Source: Lepraria neglecta (taxonomy: Eukaryota > Ascomycota > Lecanoromycetes > Lecanorales > Stereocaulaceae). From it: a stretch of DNA of 64,000 bases. A model generated the notes under the pieces. The model was not told the DNA's origin. It did not search any database and was given only the letters and a program-made list of their open reading frames with translations. Below are positions 34,672-44,225 of this stretch, piece after piece (within the stretch, counting starts at the first letter, position 1; the number at the start of each line of letters is the position of its first letter). Made by a program: the position numbers and the translations under genes. The stretch is taken from NCBI GenBank assembly GCA_033220425.1, contig CM065651.1, forward strand, positions 2,480,001 to 2,544,000, given 5' to 3'.

Positions 34672-35378
34672 TCTCAGACGGAAAAGAGAGCCCGCGCGAA
34701 GGTCTCAAAGCATGGGTAGTTTTAAAACTGGATAATGGGGCGAAAGGTGAGGGGGCCTGTGTTGCAGGTGACAAGATGCCTCGCCTTTGTAGCTAGAACT
34801 AGTCCAACATCATGGTTTTTCAGCCTGTAAGATATGCAAGAATCGCAGCGTACATCAATGGTCCTAGCAGTGATGTGCGAGGGAGGCTGTACGCTTGCCG
34901 GCATATTAGGCAACGTCATCGGGCGGCGATTGAATTAAGAGCTATACTCAACCAATGTCGACGAGCGTTGATTGAGGGGAGAGGAGTTCTAGAAATCGAT
35001 CAGACCCCTTAGAGCTCACCCCGGGACTTCCCTCTCTGGGACTGCTAGAACGGCTTTAGGGTGCTTTCCGGATCCTCCTGGGCTCACTTCTCCGGGTCTT
35101 TCCGGGGCTAGCTCTACCTAGGGCTTCCTCTTTGATCAACCACCTTCATTGGGCCTGACTGCGACGATACCATCACACACCACTTCTATCAAATGCTTCC
35201 TACAGTCTTAAGCACGTTCTTGGAGGTGTTTAATGACTTCTCACATCGGTGTATATAAGAGCTGGCGGACGGTTATACATAATATTACAAAACAGGTCGC
35301 TCGGACAGAGAGAACAAAATTCAGACCGCTCGCTAAGAAACCAAGCAAACTCCCAATATGTTCAGCAGTGTAACGTCT
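34672..35378. other. Intergenic region, GGCT to bZIP gene
   Basis: About 700 bp. The part at 35000-35140 is rich in short CCGGG/CCGGA/TCCGG words, and a TATA-like TGTATATAAGAG sits at about 35249-35260, followed by AT-rich sequence. This looks promoter-like, but no coding sequence follows on the plus strand. Confidence 0.35.
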
Positions 35379-36939
35379 CTAGATAGCAGCAGTAGAAGCC
35401 AGAGACCTGGCCAATGCATCGTCGAATACCACCTCGTCTAGGACGGCACCGAACCTATTATTCATAAATTGTCAGCCATCAAAAGGGTCGATAATGCTAA
35501 GACGCTCCAACATACCCGCAACACCTCACTGATGCACTAAGTTCGCGCTTCACCTTTTCAATCTGATTCCTATCCAGTCTCCAAAAGTCCGGGTGTTGAT
35601 GGAGTCGGTGCCAAGCTTCTACGGGGGTAATCTCGCCTTCGAGATTGATACTCGACGACAGATTCAGTAGCTCCTTGATGATAGCACCGCTAGCAGTCCA
35701 GGTCTGATTGAGCTGGGGAGCGTCTGGAGCGCGAGCCACCAGCGGTGTCGAAACCATCATCAGGTGGTTGGCAGGATCGTCTGTTGGCGGGTTGGCGGGA
35801 TAGGGAAGGTGCGACATGCATGGATGCTCCAGCGCAAGGACAAAGTCGATGGCGATCTCAATGGTGTCAACGAGAGCAGACCCTTTTACAACGGCAGGGT
35901 CGGCGTAAGCTGCTGATGCGTCCCTAGGCTCGTATGCGGAAGAGACGTTCATAGACTGGAGGGAGAAGTCTTGCGGAGGCTTCAGCTGGAGAAATTCATA
36001 CGATAAGGGAACCACCAACCGTTTGGAAGGTCTGGTGCAGATTGTGGATTCTGGGACTGCGGGTGACCTTGATAAGGTGCTGCCATAGGGTATGTTTGTG
36101 TAGGGTAGCCAAGTCCCTGACTGGGATCCTGGCGTGGGAAGTTGACATGCAGTCGTTGATGATTGAGTTCGTCATTAGAGTATGAGATCGTTGCTGGCAT
36201 ATCGAAATCTGATAGTGGAGGAGGCTGCGCTAAAGGCGATTCGTCTTCTATTCCGGCTGGTAATGGAAGTTCGGACAAGAAATGGTTCGTTTTCAAAATG
36301 TCGACTTGTTTTTCGAGTTTCTCTTTTTCTTGCATCAATTTCATTTCAGACTCTCGAAGACGAACGACCTCGGATTCCAGGGTCTTGATATAATTCTGTG
36401 TTCGCTGACGATGGGTACTAAATCATGTATAAGCAGCCATTTAATAGTGCAAGCAAAGCGATGCGAGGGAATGAGTGAGACATGTTTATAACAATGGGAT
36501 GCGAATGTCGGAATCCGATGATAAGACGTACCGTTGCGCATGACGCACCTGCTCCCTTCTTTTACTTGGGGCCGCAGGACCCGAACCAGAAGTAGAAGCC
36601 GTGCTGCCTGTTTAAGCATTGTTAGCATAATCTGCAGTTCGCCTAACGCACGATCCAGCCTTCTTGCCAAATAAGGTGCTACTTCGCACTATCTTTGTAA
36701 GAGGATCAAACACACAACCAACACTAAAACGTAGGAATAAACTGTAGGAATGACAAGAGGGAAGAGTTTCCCAACGAGGATGACATACCAGGAGGTCGAC
36801 TCTGAGGCTGCATGAAGGTCAGAGAGTTGGTGCCCAACGTGCGTCGAGCCCGCTTCCACAAAGAATCATTGCCCTCTCTCCTGGGTCTTCCTGCCGGGGG
36901 AGAGCCCGTGGCCTCTTCCGGTGGGGTTGATTGTGACAT
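35379..36939 (-). CDS. Fungal bZIP transcription factor
   Basis: Five exons close exactly to 384 residues: 36789-36939, 36532-36607, about 36020-36417, 35516-35969 and 35379-35454. The start is MSQSTPPEEATGSPPAGRP. The basic region spans intron 2 as KRREQVRHAQRTHRQRTQNY. The zipper follows with regular heptads (IKTLESEVVRLRESEMKLMQ, then EKLEKQVDILKTNHFL). The C-terminal half carries the conserved block of this fungal bZIP group: VDTIEIAIDFVLALEHPCMS, then ITPVEAWHRLHQHPDFWRLD and VKRELSASVRCCGFGAVLDE, the last spanning intron 4. The invariant Asn of canonical bZIP basic regions is absent, so DNA recognition may differ. Intron 1 is long for this window (181 nt). Target genes are unknown. Confidence 0.88.
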
Positions 36940-38626
36940 ATCTCATGAAGTAACAGGCCGGTCTTTATTCCTAAACAATGGTCTTGTAAAGGAAGGAGAT
37001 TATGCTAATTGGTTGCACTGAGGTAATGTGGCAGATTTTGGGATGCACTAATTGGGCCAATTCCACGATATGCGGAGCACAGAGACTACTGAGAAAGTAA
37101 AGACAAGACTTCCCTCTGGATTCGGTCTCATGTTGAGCATCTAGTATGGGTTACCACCTCTGTTTTGTATCCCAGGCGGAACGGCAATTTGATGATTAGG
37201 AAACATTCAGGGCTGAACGTCTGGAACGTCTGGAACGTCCAGGGTAAGGTAAAAATGGTGCGAGAGGGGCTGCGCCGCGTTGCTCTCTAATCCGGTATAG
37301 CTCCCCTGCTGTTGCTGCAACTTCGCACGCGTCATTCTTCAGCCTGTAAAAGACGGTGAGTAGCCAAGGTTCAATATGATATCTTCTCTTAACTCCCTCC
37401 AATGAGCTAGCCCACATGCGACCTCTACCGGCAATGTGCCACATTTTGCCATGCGTTCGTGAGTCTTAAGCGACCAAAATCGAACTAGTAATCAATATAT
37501 CCCGACTCTGTCTTTTGTCAGCAAGGCGAGATTGTTCTTGAATGTCACATCCACGCACGGAGCTTCCCACGGCCGGCACTTTAGTCTTGTTGGATAGGAT
37601 GTCTGCCTAGGCCGTCAATACTTGCGGCTTTTCATGACATGGTCAAGCTTAAGAGAATGGAGTTATTAATACAAAAGTCAGATGCCTGTGGATAGATCCG
37701 AGATCAACCGGCGCAAACCCCGAGACCAGCGAGCAAGCCATTGTTATGGCCGAGGTTACCAACATATGCTTCTAACGGGCTGGAGGCCTTCGTCATCTCA
37801 TTGCTACATGGGATCTTCGATGCAGGGCTGTAATGGTGATAGCATTTGGCCTAGATGTGACTCTTCTCCAGAGTTCGGGTGAGCAGCTTATCTAGGAGAC
37901 AAAAGCGGAAGATCGGAAACTGCTTTGATTTGACAGGACAAATGGAAAGCATAGGTGAGATGAGAAAACTTAAATTGCTAGAGATGGGAGACGGTACTCT
38001 TGATTTGTGGCTGCAGACCCCTGAAAGAAACACGCAAGGGAGATTGGCACGGCTCTCGGACTCGCCTGGTTTGGAATCATTCACGAAGCAAGAGTGGAAG
38101 AGTATCTTTAACGAACACACGCGATTGCACGGAGCTGAGGGTGTCGCTTTTGATTGGTCTTTACCTAGGGCGTTAGGTACAAAGTATATCAACGTCTCTA
38201 CTCTCGTCTGAAACACTAACCCAGATAGTAAAGACTTGAACGGAGAATTGAGAGGAGCATTAGTCGCAATTCAAGTATGATACCTTCAACCATGAATTTC
38301 CAAACTCGAACAGGCCATACTAAACGGACGGGAGTCGTTTCTGCCCTGTGGAGTGCTGTGGGGTCTCCTCGCTAGAGTCGATAGGGACATTGGATGCAGC
38401 TTACGCTCGTACAAAATTCACTGAGGTTGTGAAAAATCAATCTAACTTCATGCACCAATGTAAACTTCACTCTCATCAACATATCCACAGTGGTGGATCG
38501 AAAAACAAAATTTCATTGCCAAACAACCGGTAAAGTCACAAGTCTCCTTTCCCTCATAAGAGTCCTCTTCCTCTAAACTTTCACTGTTTGTTAATTGGAT
38601 TTTGTCATGTCTATATAGATTATTAA
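36940..38626. other. Intergenic region, bZIP to O-methyltransferase
   Basis: About 1.7 kb. A short array GAACGTCTG-GAACGTCTG-GAACGTCCAG sits at about 37216-37244. The plus-strand ORF at 37879-38211 (110 codons) has plausible composition but no recognised domain. TATA-like TCTATATAGATTA near 38610 may serve the O-methyltransferase. No other feature supported. Confidence 0.4.
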
Positions 38627-40336
38627 CATCAGAACGCAATACATTGCCCATCATCAGCGTCGAAAGCACTCGCTTTGGTGAATGAAATAAAGTCAACCCT
38701 TGAGAGTGGTGGTGTTATTGATGCAGGAACATGGGCTGGCATACTGGTCACAGTCTCGAAGCTGAGAGACGCTATCCAGACTTCGTTGGATTTGGTCCTC
38801 AGAATCTGGGGACAGGTAATCAATCCCCTTTAGCTTCATTTTTGCTCGAAGACCAGCCCCCAAAACTTGTGGCTAACAAAGTCTTCGCCCCATCATAGTA
38901 CGGCATTGAGAGTTGCAGTGGAGCTTGGATTGCCGTCATGTCTTTCAAAAGCTCAGGGCGCGGAGCTAAGCCTGGTTCAGCTGTCTGAAAAAGCAGCAGA
39001 TAAAGACCACCCACAATATGCCAATAACAACGGTTCCAATGGGTCAAGGAAATCAAGAGATCAAAGAAAACCCCATCCAGATTGCATGGATTGGGGATCA
39101 GACCCAAGCAACCGTGCCACTACCTGGGATCCCGAGCTAATTGCCCGCTTGATGAGAGTAATCACTGCCATTGGTGTCTGCGACGAAGTCGGTCAAGAGC
39201 GCTACGCCTCGAACCCTGTGACATATTTTTTTGCAAAAAGGGGTATAGAAGCTGGCGTGAAGCTCTTGTACGTTTAACATGTGCTGCTCCCCCTTTTACG
39301 AAACAGCTGCTGACAAAGATCAGATTCGATACAGAAATTCCCATGATGGCGAAGCTTGATGATTTTTTCAAGACAACTGGATTCAGAGACCCCAACGACC
39401 GCTCCAAGAACCCTTTCGAGTACGCCTTTGGTCTTGAAAAATTCACGTGGCTGGCCAACAACCCCGAATACCAGTCAATATTCAACCGCTTTATGACAGG
39501 ACGTCGCATAGGGAAGGGAAACTGGCTCGACTTCTATCCCGTCAAAGAATATCTCATCGAAGGTGATACGGACAATGAAAATTCGGTCTTTTGTGTTGAC
39601 ATTGGAGGAGGCTACGGTCACGACCTGAAGCAACTGAATGGCAGATTCCCGTCCCTGCCAGGCAAATTGGTATTGCAAGACCTTCCAGAGATTGTTTGGA
39701 CCGTGGAGGAGAAGCTGCGCGCTACTTCTAGGAAGCCCTTCGAGGCCATGGCTCATGGCTTCTTCACACCACAGCCCATAAAAGGTGAGCACTACATGGT
39801 AGCAAGCCATCTCCTTCTGCATTTCCCTCAACGTTGTCTAATCAATATCTTCATATGCAGGAGCTCGCGTCTACAACCTCCGTGCTGTCCTCCACGACTG
39901 GCCTACATCCGATTACCGTACCATCCTCTCACACATCGTAGCTGCCATGAAGCCCGAATACTCAAGACTGATCATAAGATATTTCATTGTCTCTGATGCC
40001 GACATACCCCTAATGGCCGCTTGTACTGATCTCAGAATGATGTTACTTCTGGTAGGCATGGAGCGGAAAGAGAGCCAATAGAGACAGCTACTGGAGGGTG
40101 TTGGACTGGAGATCGTGGGCTTCTGGATCCCAGTGAAGGGAGGGAAGGGAGTTATTGAGGCTATGAAGAGGATGAGCCCTATAAAAGGCCGTTGGAGAAG
40201 TAGCTCTACTGTCCAGCTGGTCTTGGATATGATGGGGAGGCATGGAGATACCGAAAGTGGATTTTCGCATCTTCGCAACTTTCTTTCAGGGGATTCATGG
40301 ATAGACAAAAGATACAACGATAGACGGCTGGAATAG
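38627..40336 (+). pseudogene. Broken fungal O-methyltransferase
   Basis: SAM-dependent O-methyltransferase of the type that modifies polyketides and other secondary metabolites. Coding parts: about 38627-38815 (N-terminal helical part, ALVNEIKSTLESGGVIDAGT; no ATG found in frame), 38882-39256 (HHSTALRVAVELGLPSCL, dimerisation/winged-helix region), 39307-39784 (VFCVDIGGGYGHDLKQL, SAM-binding loop; LPGKLVLQDLPEIV) and 39861 onward (NLRAVLHDWPTSDYRTIL with the catalytic His). Introns 38816-38881, 39257-39306 and 39785-39860 fit. A TAG at 40079-40081 replaces the usual Trp of the GMER-x-x-x-QW block. The frame then continues for 85 codons with good family sequence (LLEGVGLEIVGFWIPVKGG). The product would lack its last fifth. 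The missing start and the stop together suggest a pseudogene. Confidence 0.75.
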
Positions 40337-40580
40337 AACGCCAAAATACTATATAGGCTATACACCAACTACTGTTAATCGCGTGACAGCTTCTATGTAT
40401 TCGTACTGAGAACCTGCTCAAGTCTGAGACTGGAGAAGTGCCGAGAGAAGATTAGTCCCAAGACAATGTCTACCTCGGCCCATCAGCGCGTTGCATCCTC
40501 CCAACCTCCTTTGCGACAATCAATCTACAACAGCTCAACCAAATCCTAAGGTACCATCACCTCCATCTATCTTCGCCGCC

Positions 40581-41768
40581 ATGGCCGTCGACCGCCCTAC
40601 CTCCAGCACCGCTCCACCCTCAAACACAACAACCCTCTCCACACACCTTCGCACCCACATCCCAATCTCCTACCTCACCCTCCCCTCCCAATGGCTAGAC
40701 ACCTACGCCTCCTTCGTCCGCTCAAACGCGTCTCAAGTCTCGCAAATAGAATCCGCTCTCCGCTCCCTGCAATATATCATCCCCGGCCGCTTCCACGAAA
40801 CGCCCATAACCTCGGAATTCCTCCACACTTTCCTGGCGCTACTCACAGCCTATCACACCCATCTACTACCTTCTCCATCGCCTCCATCGCCGGGAACCAG
40901 GTATCAGCGGTTCTGTGAAGTCACGAGCTCGGTTTACAGGAGATGCGCGGTGCTGTTGAGGACGGTGCAGTATACGCAGTTGTTGTGTGAGATGTTTGCT
41001 AAGAGGGCGGGGGAGAGGGTACGGTGGAGGGTTGTGGTTGTTCTAGAGCTTGTGAAAGCGGCCTTGAGATTGTGTATGGGGAGGGCTAGTGGCGGCAGGT
41101 CCGTTGTTGGCACAGGTGTGGGCGATGACAAGCAAGAGCGGAGAGTAGATGATGAGGCTGCTAGCACTCCAGATGTGGGCTGGGATGGAATAGGAAATGG
41201 ACCGGGTGAAACAGAGTGGAAGATGCCGAGGACAGGGATGAAGTTACCGCCTATGCCATCGAATTCAGGAATGAGTGGCGAGAGCATTACGGATTTTCTT
41301 GGGAAGAGGGTTGTAAGTGCCGATGAGATCAAGAGCGCGAAGAGGCTGGTGCGGAAGATAGCGAGTGTGCAGGGACAGCTCGCGGAGATCATGTGGATAT
41401 TGAGACCTGTGGTTTATGCATTGGCATTACAGAGATGTCAGGGCTACAAGAGGGACTGGAGGCCGTGGGCGCTGGGATTGGCGATGGAGATTGCATCGAG
41501 ACAGCTTGCGAAGAAAGATGTTAGGGAGGGAGTTGTTGGGGGTGTGAGGGGGCTGACTGGAGTTGAGAGGGAGGAGTTGAAGAGGAGAGGGTGGAATATG
41601 GCATGGTGGGGAATGCGAGGGGCCTTCTACGAGAATGTTACAAGGGGGTGGATACAAGGGTTTGCAGGGAAGCTGAAGGGGAAGCCGTTGCTGGATATGG
41701 TGGGAGTGATTGTGGAGGATTATGACTATCTTTGGGATGACTACTACTTTTCGACTGCGACTATATGA
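40581..41768 (+). CDS. PEX16: Peroxisomal membrane protein Pex16
   Basis: Pex16 is an integral peroxisomal membrane protein that helps deliver other membrane peroxins and form peroxisomes from the ER. The single exon encodes 395 residues. I chose the Met at 40581 because its context (GCCGCCATGG) is optimal; the ORF could extend 30 codons upstream to 40491. Family features: LDTYASFVRSNASQVSQIES near the N-terminus, LQYIIPGRFHETPITSEFLH, then hydrophobic helices VVVLELVKAALRLCMGRA and EIMWILRPVVYALALQRCQG. The end is LLDMVGVIVEDYDYLWDDYY. An acidic Gly-rich insertion (about 170-230) interrupts the middle. Base composition flips near 40905: the first third uses C-ending codons (CTC, GTC, CGC), the rest G-rich ones (TTG, GTG, AGG). 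Confidence 0.9.
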   Translation: MAVDRPTSSTAPPSNTTTLSTHLRTHIPISYLTLPSQWLDTYASFVRSNASQVSQIESALRSLQYIIPGRFHETPITSEFLHTFLALLTAYHTHLLPSPSPPSPGTRYQRFCEVTSSVYRRCAVLLRTVQYTQLLCEMFAKRAGERVRWRVVVVLELVKAALRLCMGRASGGRSVVGTGVGDDKQERRVDDEAASTPDVGWDGIGNGPGETEWKMPRTGMKLPPMPSNSGMSGESITDFLGKRVVSADEIKSAKRLVRKIASVQGQLAEIMWILRPVVYALALQRCQGYKRDWRPWALGLAMEIASRQLAKKDVREGVVGGVRGLTGVEREELKRRGWNMAWWGMRGAFYENVTRGWIQGFAGKLKGKPLLDMVGVIVEDYDYLWDDYYFSTATI

Positions 41769-41959
41769 GTGGTAACACCTCGATATGTATAAGGTCATTT
41801 CGGGGTTGATCAAGGCGTTCTTACATATAGATACCAACTGAGAGCAGCGAGATGATATGTTATTCAATTAAGTGCCTAACCATGCAGGCCTCGATCTCTC
41901 GCACATACTGATGCTCCTACTACTTCAATCTGCAAACCTTATCCAAGTTTCAAGATGAC

Positions 41960-42647
41960 TCAACCTTCGTAGGATGCTTGAGAATGGTAAAGATCTACCT
42001 TTGAGCCAATCTGTCTACGCTCCCGCTTTACTAGGAGACCGTTCGCCAGCGCCTCAGGTTGAGAGAGCCATGTCCGACAACCATTGGCTGTTTTCCAGCT
42101 GTCTTTGTACCGATCGAGTTCTTGCTTGACTTTAGGTGTGGTGCATGCAAGATAGTTTGCGAGTGCGAATGGAAGAGATGCCAGTTGATACTGGAGGCGA
42201 GAGGAGAATATGGTATGCCGGATGTTTACCAAAGTTTTCGGGCTTCTCTTTGAAGAGTTGGGCGCGATCGGGTCGGATTGAATCCTGCGTTGGATGCGGG
42301 GCTGTACGAGCCCCAAGCTGAAGGTCCAGCATCTTCTGCGTCCGTAGAGGGCGCGCTTGGACCCACGCCTGGTGACTTTGGCCCGATCTGTACTTCTGGA
42401 ACTGGTGGGGGACTGGTGGACGCTGTGAGGGAGATGCAGCGCGGCCGTAGCGATTAGAACACGGAAAGATTCGACGTTTTGATCCAGGTGTGAGCGCCAG
42501 AGAGCCCAATACTGTGCCCAGCGCTGGTCTCTTGTTTGTGTACAACGCTCGACAGTGTGGGTTATAAGCCCGGCATCCATTAAAAGCCGTCAAACTGGAG
42601 CGGTACCTTGATCCTCGTCCGGCCGCGAGCTGTAAGAACCGCGTCAT
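41960..42647 (-). CDS. Hypothetical protein, possibly mitochondrial
   Basis: Two overlapping minus-strand frames are both long and neither is recognised. One starts at 42647 (MTRFLQLAAGRGSRYRSSLT), an Arg/Ser-rich N-terminus that could target mitochondria. The other ends with a charged, coding-like stretch (QELDRYKDSWKTANGCRTWL) near 42060-42130. A GTATCA donor and an AAG acceptor 67 nt downstream would join the two frames in phase, but I cannot verify this. A further donor (GTAGAT) after RQIGSK is possible. The region lies between the 3' ends of PEX16 and RNase H2A, where a gene would be expected. Structure and function are unresolved. Confidence 0.3.
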
Positions 42648-42813
42648 GTTGGGGGTCGAGACCCAACTAGAGCGGTACAATGATGCTCGACTGGATGCGC
42701 TCTTCATAGCGCTTTATGTATGTAGAATAAGCGTTCAAATTGTTCGGGGTGGGTGGGCCTTAGTAATGATATTCTTCCATAATGATAGACCTGGAAATAA
42801 AAGTAATCAAGTT

Positions 42814-43883
42814 TTAGAAGACCTCAGCAACAGGCCTGCCGAACCAAGTCGTGAGCTCATTGGACTGGTTGTCCTGTTCGCCATCTGCTGGAGTCGAAAA
42901 GAAGTCCGTCACCCGCATGCCTTGCTCATCATCTTCAGCAGGCCAATCAACCTTAGTTCCGCTACCTTTAGCTTCGAGTAGATCTTTAGCTGTACCCCAG
43001 CTGAATCGACATTCCGTACCCCATCCAAAGACAGGATTCATGTGTTCTTTCAGCCATGTTGTGCACCGTGCATCTGATGGATACCCAGAGCCCCAGCCTC
43101 CTGCTGATACTTTGGGCTCTTCATTTCTCGAAGAGTCTGAAGCATATGTCTGGTAGCAAACTTCAAGAGCAGCATCCCGAGTGACTTTGGCGCAGACTGA
43201 AGCGGCGGAGACGCATGGATAGAGTGAATCGGCTTTCTTGGCAACGGTTATCATTGTCGTAGGGAAGATGCGTTCCAGCTTCTTCTGATAGACTGCAGGA
43301 CTCCCAATGGTGTCAATGTAGATCTCTCTCACGTTGACGCCTTTTGCAAAGACATCTTTGATCAAGTCGATAGTGGCATCCATCGCTTGAGCATTGAGGT
43401 TATAGGTGCCGGCTGGTTTCATCATGCCAGCAGAAATGTCTCTAGCTGACATGACCCTTGTGGCCCATCCGCAAATCTGGTAGAGATCTGTGTCCGGCGT
43501 GCAAAGGCTCTGCATGAGTGACGATCGAAATGCTGGGGTGAGAACTTTGGAATCATCGAAGTGATGAGCCTCCGCGAGGAGGGATCGGTGTTTCGCGAGA
43601 GGCAGATAGAGGAGACCGTACACCATAGGACCTGTACTTATGGTTAATCTGTTGTTCGCAGCGGGAAATGTCGAGAATAAATACCAAGTACGGGACCTCT
43701 TCCCGCTTCATCGACACCTAGAACGCATTCCGTTGAAAGATCAAGAGAAATCGTCTCTGGAATTGGCGAATGGTGTGTGTAAGATCCTCCTGCTAGAATT
43801 GCTTGCTGATGAATGGATGGGGCGATGAAGACATCTTTAGCTGGGGTTTCTTGAGCCATGTCTTGGGAATTAACGTCTTCCAT
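42814..43883 (-). CDS. RNH201: Ribonuclease H2 catalytic subunit (RNase H2A)
   Basis: RNase H2 removes single ribonucleotides misincorporated in DNA and RNA from RNA:DNA hybrids; subunit A carries the active site. Exons 43685-43883 and 42814-43631 (intron 43632-43684) give 338 residues from MEDVNSQDMAQ. The signature VLGVDEAGRGPVLG spans the intron and continues PMVYGLLYLP. Further acidic active-site residues lie in REIYIDTIGSPAVYQ and YPCVSAASVCAKVTRDAALE. GSGYPSDARCTTWLKEH and FGWGTECRFSWGTAKDLLE are conserved. The C-terminus VTDFFSTPADGEQ resembles the region that in other species holds a PCNA/clamp motif, though here it is only QGMRVTDFF. The gene is divergent from CENP-C. Confidence 0.95.
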
Positions 43884-44225
43884 GCTTAGTAGTGATGGAC
43901 AAGAGTTTCTTTCAATTAGATAACAGCAACAATGATTGCTTCGTAGTGAAGGCCAAAGGAGTCCTCCGTCTGGCCACTTTAACCTGGAAGACGCGGTATT
44001 CGAGAACGCGTCAAGGTAAAGTGGTGCCGAGGTTGCTTACGTCAGTGAAGCTTGGCATTTTTAGCTCTGTTGTACTTAGCACCACCTTCCCGCATCACGA
44101 ACTTGACGCGAGATTATTGAACCACGAACTTCTGCGCCTGCTTTTACTATCGGACTTCGATTTTACTTCCGGCTAGAATGAACACTCGAAACCTCACGGA
44201 ACACGGTCACTATCGACACTAAGCC
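43884..44225. promoter_or_regulatory. Bidirectional promoter, RNase H2A / CENP-C, with ACGCG elements
   Basis: A 342-bp spacer separates two divergent ATGs. It holds one perfect ACGCGT palindrome at 44006-44011 and two more ACGCG cores at 43991-43995 and 44106-44110. ACGCGT is the MluI cell-cycle box bound by the yeast MBF (Mbp1-Swi6) G1/S factor. Both flanking genes act in S phase or at the kinetochore. Confidence 0.55.

Noticed and set aside
34990-35370. Possible solo LTR (TATA-like TGTATATAAGAG with GC-rich upstream sequence)
   Set aside because: No terminal TG/CA with matching target-site duplication, no second copy in the window and no internal element sequence.
37216-37244. Short GAACGTCTG triplicate
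   Set aside because: Three units of about 9 bp are too few to call a functional array; noted in the intergenic entry only.
37879-38211. 110-codon plus-strand ORF (starts MSSLSRRQKRK)
   Set aside because: No recognised domain, no upstream exon or promoter evidence, and overlapping ORFs of similar length on the other strand.
40079-40081. Idea that TAG is read as Trp in this organism, since it replaces Trp twice
   Set aside because: TAG is used as the normal stop in PFK-2/FBPase-2, veA, bZIP and MIF2 in this window, so the code is standard.
42646-42981. Plus-strand ORF of 111 codons antisense to RNase H2A
   Set aside because: It is the shadow of the RNase H2A coding sequence in another frame.
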